Shown one piece after another: positions 1 through 7,085 of a stretch of DNA of 9,753 nt. Position numbers and translations under genes: made by a program. This DNA is from Acidobacteriota bacterium (lineage in GTDB: Bacteria > Acidobacteriota > Vicinamibacteria > Vicinamibacterales > UBA2999), in contig CANIBQ010000139.1 of assembly GCA_947465645.1 (NCBI GenBank), forward strand, positions 1 to 9,753, written 5' to 3'. Positions within the stretch are counted from its first letter, which is position 1; every line of letters starts with the position of its first letter. Under the pieces are notes generated by a model, which was not told the origin of the DNA, ran no database searches, and saw nothing but the letters and a program-made list of their open reading frames with translations.

Positions 1-26
1 CCCTGACGTAGCCCGCGGCGGCTCTG

Positions 27-85
27 AAATGGGGTCGGGAGTCATTTTTCGTGGACAGCTCGAAAAATGACTCCCGACCCCATTT
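27..85. repeat. Perfect 25-bp inverted repeat (REP-like hairpin / possible terminator)
   Basis: The left arm (27-51) and right arm (61-85) are exact reverse complements over 25 bp, separated by a 9-nt loop (52-60). The arms carry a GGGGTCGGGAGTCA core flanked by A/T runs, so RNA from either strand would form a very stable hairpin. It begins 2 nt beyond the stop codon of the minus-strand isomerase gene at 87, so it is well placed to end that transcript, although no long U-run follows the stem. The core resembles dispersed palindromes that I associate with REP-associated tyrosine transposases (IS200/IS605 relatives) in acidobacterial and related genomes; that link is recollection and inference. 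No transposase is present in the window. The 26 bases before the repeat hold nothing I can identify. Confidence 0.8.
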
Positions 86-86
86 T

Positions 87-602
87 TCAGCGTCGTTCGA
101 TCGTGATTGTCTGGATGGTGACGTCGGTGAGCGGACGGTCGCGCTCGTTGGTGGCCGTGGTCCCGATCTTCTCGATGACGTCCATGCCCTCGACGACCTC
201 GCCAAACACGCTGTGGCGATCGTCGAGATGCGGCGTGGCACCGAGCGTGATGAAGAACTGCCCGCCGTTGGTGTTGGGCCCGCGGTTGGCCATCGAGAGG
301 ATGCCTGCCTTGTTGTGCCGCGCCTTCGGATGAAACTCGTCCGCGAAGGTATAGCCTGGCCCGCCGATCCCCTGTCCCAGCGGGTCGCCCCCCTGGATCA
401 TGAAGCCCTTGATCACGCGATGAAAGATCACGTTGTCGTAGTACGGCTTCTGCACCTTCTCGTTGGTGCGTGGATCCATCCATTCTTTCGTGCCTTCCGC
501 GAGGCCGACAAAATTCTCGACGGTGAGAGGCGCTTCCTGGTCGTACAGGCGTACGGTGAAGTTTCCCTCGCTGGTGACGAACTTGGCGTAGACTCCCGGC
601 AA
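87..602 (-). CDS. Cyclophilin-type peptidyl-prolyl cis-trans isomerase
   Basis: This 171-residue single-domain cyclophilin catalyses cis-trans isomerisation of X-Pro bonds and assists protein folding. It has no signal peptide or membrane segment, so it is probably cytoplasmic. The family signatures are present: [14 protein letters not shown] (60-73) with catalytic Arg62, [14 protein letters not shown] (104-117), and [10 protein letters not shown] (125-134). Human CypA has Trp121 where this protein has His125; bacterial cyclophilins often vary here, which usually weakens cyclosporin binding. The start is TTG, chosen because AAGGAG lies 8 nt upstream on the minus strand (611-616) and the cyclophilin fold begins at once ([17 protein letters not shown]). 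An insertion around 41-53 ([13 protein letters not shown]) sits between the first helix and the FHR motif, as in many bacterial members. The gene is monocistronic, divergent from glgB, and ends against the inverted repeat at 27-85. Which ppi paralog it is cannot be told. Confidence 0.96.
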   Translation of the reverse strand: MPGVYAKFVTSEGNFTVRLYDQEAPLTVENFVGLAEGTKEWMDPRTNEKVQKPYYDNVIFHRVIKGFMIQGGDPLGQGIGGPGYTFADEFHPKARHNKAGILSMANRGPNTNGGQFFITLGATPHLDDRHSVFGEVVEGMDVIEKIGTTATNERDRPLTDVTIQTITIERR

Positions 603-610
603 CGTTCTCT

Positions 611-616
611 CTCCTT
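611..616 (-). promoter_or_regulatory. Shine-Dalgarno site that fixes the TTG start of the isomerase
   Basis: Read on the minus strand this is AAGGAG, followed by 8 nt and then TTG at 602-600. There is no ATG in frame close by, so this strong ribosome binding site is the main argument for a TTG start. Confidence 0.75.
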
Positions 617-649
617 GTGGACGACGGTCGTGAGGTCTCTGAGGTCAAG

Positions 650-676
650 AGGATACCACTGCCGCCGCTGTACAAT
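650..676. promoter_or_regulatory. Candidate back-to-back promoters for the isomerase gene and glgB
   Basis: Two -10-like hexamers lie in the short gap between the divergent genes. On the plus strand TACAAT (671-676) ends 6 nt before the glgB ATG at 683. On the minus strand TATCCT (655-650) is preceded by TGG, giving an extended -10 (TGGTATCCT) directed at the isomerase gene, with room for a 5' leader carrying its Shine-Dalgarno site. I see no good -35 box for either. If both are used, the polymerase sites nearly overlap and the two genes could compete. This rests on motif reading only. Confidence 0.35.
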
Positions 677-682
677 CGCGGG

Positions 683-2914
683 ATGACCCTCGGCACTCGA
701 ACGGCAGAGGATGAGGCGCTCGACGCGCTGGCGCTCGGGACCCACGACGATCCGTTCGCGGTGCTCGGCCGCCACGAAATCGTCGACCGCGGCCGCCCCG
801 CCCTCCTTTTCCGGACGATCCAGCCATCCGCCGACTCTGTCGAGTTGGTCACTCCGGAGGGGGCGTTCGTCATGAAGCGTCGGCGTCCCGAAGGCGTCTT
901 TGAGGTCACCCTTCCATTGGACGCCATCCCATTAGGCGGCGCGCGGGCCGAGGAGTTCGCCTACCGGTTCCGCCTGCACGAGGGCGGCCGCACCCGCGAC
1001 GTCATCGATCCCTTCCAGTTCGGCCAGGTCCTCACCGATTTCGACCTGCACCTGATCGCCGAAGGCACCCACTACCGCGCCTGGGAGAAGCTCGGTGCGC
1101 ACCGGCGCGAGATTGGCGGCGTGGCCGGCGTCCATTTCGCGGTCTGGGCGCCGAATGCCCAGCGCGTCAGCGTGATCGGCGACTTCAACCGGTGGGACGG
1201 CCGCGCGCACGTCATGCGCCGGCTGGTGCCGGCCGGCATCTGGGAGATCTTCGTCCCAGAGCTGACCGACGGCGCCTGTTACAAATTCGAAATCCGGACG
1301 CCGGCCGGCGACCTCCTGCAGAAGGTGGATCCCTACGCGCGGCAGTTCGAGGTGCCACCCAACACCGCCTCGATCACGTGGAGCGACGGCCGGTACCAGT
1401 GGCGCGACGACGACTGGATGCGCGATCGCGCCTCGTTCAACGCCTGGCACGATCGGCCGATGTCGGTGTACGAAATCCATCCCGGATCGTGGAAGCGGGT
1501 GCCGGAGGAAGGCAACCGCTACCTCACCTATCGCGAGCTTGCCGCCACCCTGGTCCCGTACGTCCGCGAGATGGGCTACACGCACATCGAGCTGATGCCG
1601 ATCATGGAGCACCCGTTCTCGGGATCGTGGGGCTACCAGGTGATCGGGTTCTATGCGCCCACCAGCCGGTTCGGCACCCCGGACGACTTCCGGTATTTCG
1701 TGGACGAGTGCCATCGCTACGGCCTCGGCGTCATCCTCGACTGGGTGCCCGGGCATTTTCCCAAGGACAGCCACGGTCTCGCGCGCTTCGACGGCACCGC
1801 GCTGTACGAGCACGCCGATCCGCGGAAGGGTGAGCACCAGGACTGGGGCACGCTGATCTTCAACTACGGCCGCGACGAGGTGCGCACGTTCCTGTTCAGC
1901 AATGCGCTGTTCTGGCTCGATGAATTCCACATCGACGGACTTCGCGTGGATGCCGTCGCCTCGATGCTCTATCTCGACTACTCGCGCACGGAAGGGCAGT
2001 GGATTCCCAATCAGTACGGCGGCCGCGAGAACCTCGACGCGGTGGCCTTCTTCCAGCAACTGAACACGCTCACCCACGGCCGCGTCGCCGGCACGATCAC
2101 GGTCGCCGAGGAGTCAACCGCGTGGCCGGCGGTCAGCCGTCCGGTCTATGTCGGCGGCCTTGGCTTCAGCTACAAGTGGAACATGGGATGGATGCACGAC
2201 ATCCTCGAGTACTTCCAGCAGGATCCGGTGCACCGCCGATGGCATCACGGCCAGCTCACGTTCTCGCTGTTGTACGCCTTCACGGAGAACTTCATCCTGC
2301 CGTTCTCGCATGACGAGGTCGTGCACGGCAAGCGATCGATGCTCGACAAGATGCCCGGCGATCTCTGGCAGAAGCACGCGACGCTGCGCGCGCTCTACGG
2401 CTTCATGTTCGGCCACCCCGGCAAGAAGCTGATGTTCATGGGATGCGAGTTCGGCCAGTGGCGCGAGTGGAACTACGACGACAGCCTCGACTGGCACCTG
2501 CTCGACGACACGATGCACGCGGGTCTGCGGCGGTGGGTGCAGGACCTGAACCGCATCTACCAGTGCGAGCGGTCGCTGCACGAAGTGGACTTCGAGCCCG
2601 CCGGCTTCCGCTGGATCGACTGCAACGACAACGAGAACAGCCTCGTCTCGTTCGTGCGCCGCGCGCGCGACCCGAAGGATTTCACCGTGGCCGCCGCCAA
2701 CCTCACGCCGGTGCCCCGCGAGGCCTACTGCATCGGCGTGCCGGAGGGAGGCTGGTACCGGGAGTTACTCAACAGCGATGGGGCGATGTACGGAGGCGGG
2801 AACGTCGGCAACGCCGGAGGCGTGAATGCCGAGCGGGGGCCGATGCACGGGTTCGATTACTCGCTGACGCTGACCGTCCCGCCGCTCGGGTTCGTACTCC
2901 TGAAAAAAGCATAA
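683..2914 (+). CDS. glgB: 1,4-alpha-glucan (glycogen) branching enzyme
   Basis: GlgB cuts an alpha-1,4-glucan chain and rejoins it through an alpha-1,6 bond, introducing branches into glycogen in the cytoplasm. The 743-residue product matches the usual length of GlgB enzymes that carry two N-terminal modules. An N1 module lies at about 20-125 ([10 protein letters not shown]), a CBM48 module at about 145-235 ([23 protein letters not shown]), then the GH13 barrel and a C-terminal beta domain from about 640. Catalytic positions are visible: nucleophile Asp423 in [10 protein letters not shown], acid/base Glu476 in VAEEST, and transition-state Asp544 in [22 protein letters not shown] (308-319) and [14 protein letters not shown] are also typical. 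The frame is open back to 617, but ATG 683 fits the family N-terminus best. There is no Shine-Dalgarno site; TACAAT ends 6 nt upstream, suggesting a leaderless message. No glgA, glgC, glgP or glgX lies alongside. Confidence 0.97.
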   Translation: MTLGTRTAEDEALDALALGTHDDPFAVLGRHEIVDRGRPALLFRTIQPSADSVELVTPEGAFVMKRRRPEGVFEVTLPLDAIPLGGARAEEFAYRFRLHEGGRTRDVIDPFQFGQVLTDFDLHLIAEGTHYRAWEKLGAHRREIGGVAGVHFAVWAPNAQRVSVIGDFNRWDGRAHVMRRLVPAGIWEIFVPELTDGACYKFEIRTPAGDLLQKVDPYARQFEVPPNTASITWSDGRYQWRDDDWMRDRASFNAWHDRPMSVYEIHPGSWKRVPEEGNRYLTYRELAATLVPYVREMGYTHIELMPIMEHPFSGSWGYQVIGFYAPTSRFGTPDDFRYFVDECHRYGLGVILDWVPGHFPKDSHGLARFDGTALYEHADPRKGEHQDWGTLIFNYGRDEVRTFLFSNALFWLDEFHIDGLRVDAVASMLYLDYSRTEGQWIPNQYGGRENLDAVAFFQQLNTLTHGRVAGTITVAEESTAWPAVSRPVYVGGLGFSYKWNMGWMHDILEYFQQDPVHRRWHHGQLTFSLLYAFTENFILPFSHDEVVHGKRSMLDKMPGDLWQKHATLRALYGFMFGHPGKKLMFMGCEFGQWREWNYDDSLDWHLLDDTMHAGLRRWVQDLNRIYQCERSLHEVDFEPAGFRWIDCNDNENSLVSFVRRARDPKDFTVAAANLTPVPREAYCIGVPEGGWYRELLNSDGAMYGGGNVGNAGGVNAERGPMHGFDYSLTLTVPPLGFVLLKKA

Positions 2915-2916
2915 CC

Positions 2917-2939
2917 ACGCGCGACGTGTCAGCGCGCGT
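2917..2939. terminator. Candidate bidirectional terminator between convergent genes
   Basis: ACGCGCG (2917-2923) and CGCGCGT (2933-2939) form a perfect 7-bp GC-rich stem with a 9-nt loop, beginning 2 nt after the glgB stop. On the plus strand a short T-run (2939-2942) follows. On the minus strand the T-run (2907-2902) lies further downstream. The stop codon of the converging DUF6152-like gene (2931-2929) falls inside the loop. Placement supports termination for both genes, but the plus-strand T-run is only four bases. Confidence 0.45.
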
Positions 2940-3333
2940 TTTCGTTCGCTTCCCGCGAGCCCGCGAACAGGCGGCGGCCGTCGGGCAGCAGGATGCTCTC
3001 CGTGTTCATGGTCGGCGTCCCGTTGCGCGCCTGAAAGCCTTCCAGGATGAGCACGGTACCCGCGGGGAGATCTTCTTTTCTCCAGCCTCTCCGGTACAGG
3101 TTGTTGACCGCGTTCAATTCGCAGGCCCAGTTCACGACCTTGCCGTCAGGACCGGTGACGTCCACGTAGATCCAGGCGTGCGGATTGGACCACCGCATGC
3201 TGGTGACCTTGCCGGTGTGCTTGACCGGCTTGTTCTCGTCGAACTCCGCGGCAAACGAATGATGGGCGGCGACCGGCGCCGTCGCGGTCAGGGCGGCCAG
3301 GGCAATGGTTGCCGCGAAGATCGTTGTTCTCAT
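2929..3333 (-). CDS. DUF6152-like small exported protein
   Basis: The product is 134 residues with a Sec signal peptide (1-23, MRTTIF then an Ala/Leu core ending APVAA). Cleavage there would leave a mature chain starting HHSFAAEFD, a sequence I recognise from the DUF6152 family, whose function is unknown. Other features are MRWSNPHAWIYVDV (46-59), NWACELN (68-74) with the single cysteine Cys71, and GTVLILEGFQARNGTP (92-107). These look like a small beta-rich domain. I chose ATG 3333 because it begins directly with the signal peptide, although the frame stays open to 3378. AGGGG lies about 10 nt upstream. The start is 4 nt after the TAG of the preceding gene, so it is the last gene of a three-gene minus-strand operon of exported proteins. 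Two His residues at the mature N-terminus and His52 could bind metal; that is speculation. Confidence 0.85.
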   Translation of the reverse strand: MRTTIFAATIALAALTATAPVAAHHSFAAEFDENKPVKHTGKVTSMRWSNPHAWIYVDVTGPDGKVVNWACELNAVNNLYRRGWRKEDLPAGTVLILEGFQARNGTPTMNTESILLPDGRRLFAGSREANENAR

Positions 3334-3337
3334 CACG

Positions 3338-4183
3338 CTATTTCCCCTGCTCGGCATTCGCCTTGGCCCGCGCCGCATCCTTGATGTCTTTCAGGTGCTG
3401 CAGGTCCTGGTTGTCTTCGTGACAGGCGACCTCGAGGATTTCGCCCTGCTGGCGTCTGAGAGGTATCTCCAGCGTCCACGGCCGCGTGTAGACGAGAGGA
3501 TCGGTCACCGTCGCGCGGTACCTGATGGTATCAGCGTCAACGGGCGTGAAGCGCTCGACGACATGCTCGGCGTGGCTGATCGGGTCGCCAACTTCGTTGA
3601 GCCAGGTCTTGCCATTGAAATTCGTCGTCTCCACGACCAGCGTGTCGCCATCCCAGCGGCCGACTGAATCGCCCTGCCACAGGCGGACGGCATCGGGGAT
3701 GTGCGTGCGGCCGTCGAGCGGGACGATGCGCCAGGCCATCCGTTCGAAGAGGAACACGACGTGGGTCGGGGTCTGGAGGATCTGCACCGGCGACGGGACG
3801 TAGAACCCACGCGGCGCGCCGGCTGCCACGAAACAGTGCGCGGTCGGGTCGTCGTAGCCGCGCTCCGGCTGACGCCGGGACTGCCGCTCCGTTTCCGCCC
3901 ACGGCTGCAGCGGCAGCTTCTTGTCCGGCGGATCGATGATCACGCCGCGGCCGGCCTGCAGGAGGGGCGACCCGGGGCGAGCCTCGAGTCCCCAGTTGGC
4001 GCCGCCGTGATCGCCCAGGAAGTGTCCCTGCAGGTTGGGCTTTCCGTCGGCGGTTCTGGCGATCGGCCCCGCGGGCTTGCGCGGCGGCGCTTCCTGCGCG
4101 CTGGCGAGGCCGGTCGCGAGCGTCGTCAGCGCCGCAAGAACAAGAATCAGATCCTTGCCGCGCCGTAGCTGCAGGCGGGTCAT
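3338..4183 (-). CDS. Sec-exported protein of unknown function, paralog of the upstream lipoprotein
   Basis: This 281-residue protein has a Sec signal peptide (1-29): a basic start, a hydrophobic core LILVLAALTTLATG, and an ASA cleavage site before QEAPP. I do not know a function. It is clearly homologous to the product of the gene at 4180-5034 along the whole mature length. Shared elements are RTADGKPNLQG (43-53), DPTAHC (112-117), GDSVGRWDGDTLVV (171-184), HAEHVVERF (204-212), TVTDPLVYTRPWT (225-237) and CHE (254-256). Cys117 and Cys254 match two cysteines of the paralog, so a disulfide is plausible outside the cytoplasm. A lysine/alanine-rich tail (265-281) is unique to this copy. The start at ATG 4183 is supported by the signal peptide and by a 4-nt ATGA overlap with the upstream stop, implying coupled translation. 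The longer open frame to 4573 is antisense-free but overlaps the upstream gene and was not used. Confidence 0.85.
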   Translation of the reverse strand: MTRLQLRRGKDLILVLAALTTLATGLASAQEAPPRKPAGPIARTADGKPNLQGHFLGDHGGANWGLEARPGSPLLQAGRGVIIDPPDKKLPLQPWAETERQSRRQPERGYDDPTAHCFVAAGAPRGFYVPSPVQILQTPTHVVFLFERMAWRIVPLDGRTHIPDAVRLWQGDSVGRWDGDTLVVETTNFNGKTWLNEVGDPISHAEHVVERFTPVDADTIRYRATVTDPLVYTRPWTLEIPLRRQQGEILEVACHEDNQDLQHLKDIKDAARAKANAEQGK

Positions 4184-5034
4184 CGCGGATACCACGTGCG
4201 CGGCTCGCGCTCGAAGGCGCCGTTGAACTCTTCCTTCTCCGCCTGGCAGTGATACTCGAGCAGTCGCGGCATGTCGGTGTGCCGGTAGAAGGGCATGCTG
4301 ATCGTCCATGGCTTGGTGAAGACTTTCGGATCGGTGACGGTGACGTCGTACTGGATCGTATTGGCGTCGCGCATGGTGTAGCGCTCGACAAGCTGCAGCG
4401 CCTCGCTGTGGAAATTGCCGGACATGTCGAACCAGGTGCGGTCGTTGTGGTTGGTGACGTTGACGACCAGCGTGTCGCCCTCCCAGCGGCCGCGCGAGTC
4501 GCCCATCCAGAACTCGATGCCCTCGTGCGGCTTGCTGCCGTCGGTATGGATCATCCGGTGGGCGAGCGACCATTCGAAGGTCATTGCGACCATCTCGTTG
4601 GTCTGGAAGATCTGGAACGGATGCTCCAGGTACATGATGCGCGGCACGCCGGGCATGTAGCAGTTGGCGAGCGGGTCGGCTTCGTAGCGATTGGCGAAGT
4701 TCTCCTCGCGCTGTTTCAGCGCCGCGGGCAGGTACGGGATCTCGCCCCCCTGCACGACACCGGCGCCCGGCGGCATGAGGTAGCGGGCGTGATGGTCTTG
4801 CAGGTCGTACGCCGCGCGGTTGCGAACCTGCCAGATCCCCTCGAGGTTCGGTTTGCCGTCAGGCGTCCGCGGGATCGCGCGCGCATCGGCGGCCGGCCTG
4901 GGCGCAGCCGCGGCAGGTGCAGGGGGCGCCGCCGTCGGAGCCTGGACTACGGGCCGCGGAGCCGCGCATGAGGCGGCCAGGAATACGAGCAGGAGAGGAG
5001 AAAAATGTCGCAAATTCCGGCGAGTGTACCACAT
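4180..5034 (-). CDS. Predicted lipoprotein of unknown function, first gene of the exported operon
   Basis: From ATG 5034 the product has 284 residues. An arginine-rich n-region (MWYTRRNLRHF) and hydrophobic stretch LLLVFLAAS precede Cys23, an acceptable lipobox (LAASC). A Pro/Ala-rich tether (24-52) follows, then the folded domain starting PRTPDGKPNLEGIW (55-68). Core motifs shared with the downstream paralog are DPLANC (120-125), GDSRGRWEGDTLVV (178-191), HSEALQLVERY (209-219), TVTDPKVFTKPWT (232-244) and YHC (261-263). It should be membrane-anchored through lipid on Cys23 and face the periplasm. The role is unknown; families like this are numerous in acidobacteria. The start is uncertain: ATG 5058 has GGAG only 3 nt upstream but gives a long n-region, 5034 has GGTGG 6 nt upstream, and an in-frame TTG nearer the hydrophobic core is also possible. 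The stop overlaps the next start by ATGA. Confidence 0.85.
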   Translation of the reverse strand: MWYTRRNLRHFSPLLLVFLAASCAAPRPVVQAPTAAPPAPAAAAPRPAADARAIPRTPDGKPNLEGIWQVRNRAAYDLQDHHARYLMPPGAGVVQGGEIPYLPAALKQREENFANRYEADPLANCYMPGVPRIMYLEHPFQIFQTNEMVAMTFEWSLAHRMIHTDGSKPHEGIEFWMGDSRGRWEGDTLVVNVTNHNDRTWFDMSGNFHSEALQLVERYTMRDANTIQYDVTVTDPKVFTKPWTISMPFYRHTDMPRLLEYHCQAEKEEFNGAFEREPRTWYPR

Positions 5035-5134
5035 GGAAAACCACCGTTTCCTGCCCATAATCTCCGAGAGAATCGGTAGGTTCAGTGTGCACTTGTGAAC
5101 ATCTGACGGGAACATCGGCGAGATATGCTTGCTC

Positions 5135-5140
5135 GGAGGA
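5135..5140 (+). promoter_or_regulatory. Strong Shine-Dalgarno site of the small basic protein
   Basis: GGAGGA is followed by an 8-nt spacer and ATG 5149. It decides the start against an in-frame upstream ATG at 5125. A weak -10-like TATGCT (5124-5129) just upstream would put the transcription start at about 5136, at the edge of this site, so the promoter is unclear. The rest of the gap (5059-5148) between the divergent genes shows nothing else I can name. Confidence 0.65.
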
Positions 5141-5148
5141 ACAGAATC

Positions 5149-5337
5149 ATGAGTGCAAGCCATCGCTCCACCGAGATACATCTGCGTCAACATCGGGTGA
5201 ACAAGCGGAAGAACCTGCTCGCGCGGATTGCGGCAAAACCGGCGACCGGACGAGCTGCGCTCGAAGCAAGGGTGCAGCGCACGTATTCACCATTCCACTC
5301 GATGATGAAAGAGAAATTGCCTCCAGCGGTCGTCTAG
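5149..5337 (+). CDS. Small basic protein of unknown function (62 residues)
   Basis: The 62-residue product is strongly basic. Its N-terminal half, RSTEIHLRQHRVNKRKNLL, reads as an Arg/Lys-rich amphipathic helix, followed by ARIAAKPATGRAALEARVQR, probably a second helix. It has no signal peptide, membrane segment or cysteine. The layout recalls short TEI..R..R.KR proteins such as DUF6800, in which a basic helix precedes a KL..R.. helix, but this resemblance is from memory and weak. A positively charged helical protein of this size might bind nucleic acid or ribosomes; that is inference. GGAGGA at 8 nt before the ATG argues strongly that it is translated. Codon use is less GC-biased than its neighbours (AGT, GCA, ATA, AAA), as in many small or recently acquired genes. 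It stands alone on the plus strand and converges on the sugar kinase with a 12-nt gap. Confidence 0.65.
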   Translation: MSASHRSTEIHLRQHRVNKRKNLLARIAAKPATGRAALEARVQRTYSPFHSMMKEKLPPAVV

Positions 5338-5349
5338 CCGCGCCGTACT

Positions 5350-6243
5350 CTACAGTTCGACGTCTGCGAGCGTCGGTGCCGACGCCATCGCCCCCACGCG
5401 GGTGCAGCTGACTGCGGCTGCTGCGTTCGCGAACCGGAGAATATCGGCGGCGGGCGTGTCGCCGCGGAGGAGCGCGTAGATGAACGCGCCGCGAAAGACG
5501 TCGCCGGCGCCAGTCGTGTCCACCGCCTTCACCGGCCGGGCAGGCTCGTGATGCAGCGTGTCTCCGTCGAGCAGCATCGCCCCGCGCGCGCCGAGCGTTA
5601 CGCACAGCATGCCGTCGTGGCTGCGGCGAACCTTCCGCAGCGCACGCTCGAAGTCTGATTCGCCCGTGAGCTGCTGAAGCAGGTGCTCGGCGAAAATCGG
5701 CACGGTCACCTTCGCGACCAGTTCCTCGGTGCGCTCCGTCATCCGCTCGATATCGCTGGTCACCGGCACACCGGCGTCCCGCCCGATGGTCGCGGCCCGG
5801 ATGGCCGCCTCCTGATCCTCGTCATCGACGTGGACCAGCCGCGTGCTGGAGATTGCTGCGGTCAGTTCGCTGTCGCTGAGCGACAGCCGCGCATCGCGAT
5901 CCCAGAGCACGATCCGTTCGCCGACGGTCTGGTCCAGCAGGATCACGGCAAACCGGTTCGGCCCGTCGCGTGTCACGGCACCGGAGAGGTCCACCCGCCG
6001 GCGCGTCAGCTCGTCGCGCATCCGGCGGCCGTTGTCATCGCTCCCAAAGGCGCCGACGTACTTCGCCCGCAGTCCCATCGCCGCGCACGTGCTCAGAACC
6101 GTGGCCGTCTGCCCGCCGTACGACACGAGGTGGCTGTCGATCCGCATCTTCGCGGTGGGGCTGTCGGGCAGCGGGTAGCCGGGCAGCCGATACACGTAGT
6201 CCACCGAGTTGGCGCCCACACCGATCGCGTCCCATCGGGTCAT
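5350..6243 (-). CDS. PfkB-family carbohydrate (or nucleoside) kinase
   Basis: The 297-residue cytoplasmic enzyme belongs to the ribokinase/PfkB superfamily, which transfers the ATP gamma-phosphate to a sugar or nucleoside hydroxyl. The N-terminal DAIGVGANSVDYVYRLP (5-21) holds the substrate-binding Asp15. The glycine pair is at SYGGQTATVLS (41-51). The C-terminal PfkB signature VDTTGAGDVFRGAF (241-254) contains the anion hole and catalytic base Asp248. VTLGARGAM (215-223) and the FANAAAAVSCTRVGA end (271-285) are also typical. The usual GGxxxN motif reads GGQTAT, lacking the Asn that commonly contacts substrate, so the substrate cannot be guessed safely; ribose, fructose or adenosine are all possible. 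Its ATG overlaps the stop of the RNA methyltransferase gene by ATGA, so the two form a translationally coupled minus-strand pair. The domain fills the whole frame and no truncation is seen. Confidence 0.93.
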   Translation of the reverse strand: MTRWDAIGVGANSVDYVYRLPGYPLPDSPTAKMRIDSHLVSYGGQTATVLSTCAAMGLRAKYVGAFGSDDNGRRMRDELTRRRVDLSGAVTRDGPNRFAVILLDQTVGERIVLWDRDARLSLSDSELTAAISSTRLVHVDDEDQEAAIRAATIGRDAGVPVTSDIERMTERTEELVAKVTVPIFAEHLLQQLTGESDFERALRKVRRSHDGMLCVTLGARGAMLLDGDTLHHEPARPVKAVDTTGAGDVFRGAFIYALLRGDTPAADILRFANAAAAVSCTRVGAMASAPTLADVEL

Positions 6244-7079
6244 TGATGCCTTCTCAATTCATACAACGCAATCGCCGCCGCGACGGCGACATTCAGCGAG
6301 TCGAACGTGGCCGCCCTCCCGAGCCCCATGGGAATGCGTGCGCGATGCTCGCACGCCTCGAGCGCTTCGGCCGTCAGCCCTTCGCCTTCATGCCCGAGGA
6401 CGACCGCGATCGGCCCCTCGGCTCCGCTCGGGACACGCCGGTCCGCGCACCGCGCCACCGCCTGGTGGAGCAGCGGGGCGTCAGCGGAGGGGGTGAGCGC
6501 GACCACGGCGAATCCCAGAGAGCGGAGCTGCCGCAGCGCATCCGGCCACGGCTCGGCGTTCGCGAACGGCACGAGCAGCGCCGCGCCCATCGACGTCCGG
6601 ATGGCTTTTCGATAGAGCGGGTCGGCGCACGCTGGTCCGAGTAGCACGGCGTCCACGCCGAACGCGATCGCATTGCGGAAGATCCCGCCGACGTTATCCG
6701 GGTTGGCAATGCGTTCGAGCACGAGTATCGTCCGCGCCCGCCCGGCAATTACGGTCCACGGCGCATCCGCGGGCCGTTCGCCCATGGCCAGGCAGCCGCG
6801 ATGGATGTTGAAGCCCGTCACGCCGTTCATCACGGTTTGCGACACGCGATAGACGGGGAGCTCGGGCCGCGCGGCGAGCGCGTCCGCGATCGACGCAAAC
6901 GCGGCGTCGGTCACCATGACGGAGCGCGCGACCAGCCGGCTCTCCTCCAGCAGCCGCCGGACGACGAGGCGGCCTTCCGCCACGAAGAGCCCGCGCCGTT
7001 CCACGAGCGCCGCGTCGGGGATATTCTGATAGTCAGCCAGCCGCGCATCGTCCGCGGCGTCGATCGTAAGAACCGGCAC
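6240..7079 (-). CDS. SpoU-family (SPOUT) RNA 2'-O-methyltransferase
   Basis: This 279-residue enzyme should transfer a methyl group from S-adenosylmethionine to a ribose 2'-OH in tRNA or rRNA. An N-terminal substrate-binding domain (about 15-105, with FVAEGRLVVRRLLEES at 32-47) precedes the knotted SPOUT domain. The three SpoU motifs are clear: ERIANPDNVGGIFRNA (122-137) with Asn129 and catalytic Arg135, VVLGHEGEGLT (226-236), and IPMGLGRAATFDSLNVAVA (249-267). In motif 3 the segment between IPM and SLNV is a few residues longer than usual. Which RNA position is modified cannot be told; TrmH, RlmB and TsnR groups share these motifs. The start is GTG, without a Shine-Dalgarno site; a TAGCAT hexamer ends 6 nt upstream, suggesting a leaderless message. 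It heads a two-gene operon with the PfkB kinase and is divergent from the soluble histidine kinase. Confidence 0.94.
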   Translation of the reverse strand: MPVLTIDAADDARLADYQNIPDAALVERRGLFVAEGRLVVRRLLEESRLVARSVMVTDAAFASIADALAARPELPVYRVSQTVMNGVTGFNIHRGCLAMGERPADAPWTVIAGRARTILVLERIANPDNVGGIFRNAIAFGVDAVLLGPACADPLYRKAIRTSMGAALLVPFANAEPWPDALRQLRSLGFAVVALTPSADAPLLHQAVARCADRRVPSGAEGPIAVVLGHEGEGLTAEALEACEHRARIPMGLGRAATFDSLNVAVAAAIALYELRRHQ

Positions 7080-7085
7080 CGCCAG

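Noticed and set aside
617..682. Upstream extension of glgB from GTG 617
   Set aside because: The added 22 residues have no family counterpart, and the region overlaps the isomerase leader and both promoter candidates.
51..686. 211-codon plus-strand frame opposite the isomerase gene
   Set aside because: It begins in the loop edge of the inverted repeat and runs antisense to a clear cyclophilin with its own ribosome binding site.
932..2077. 381-codon open frame antisense to glgB
   Set aside because: It lies wholly opposite catalytic and carbohydrate-binding parts of glgB. The translation has no recognisable domain and is a typical by-product of high-GC codon bias.
4184..4573. N-terminal extension of the secreted paralog's frame
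   Set aside because: It overlaps the coding sequence of the upstream lipoprotein in another frame, is Arg/His/Pro-rich, and the signal peptide starts exactly at ATG 4183.
5338..5349. Possible terminator between the small basic gene and the kinase gene
   Set aside because: Only a 3-4 bp GCGG/CCGC pairing is visible and no T-run follows.
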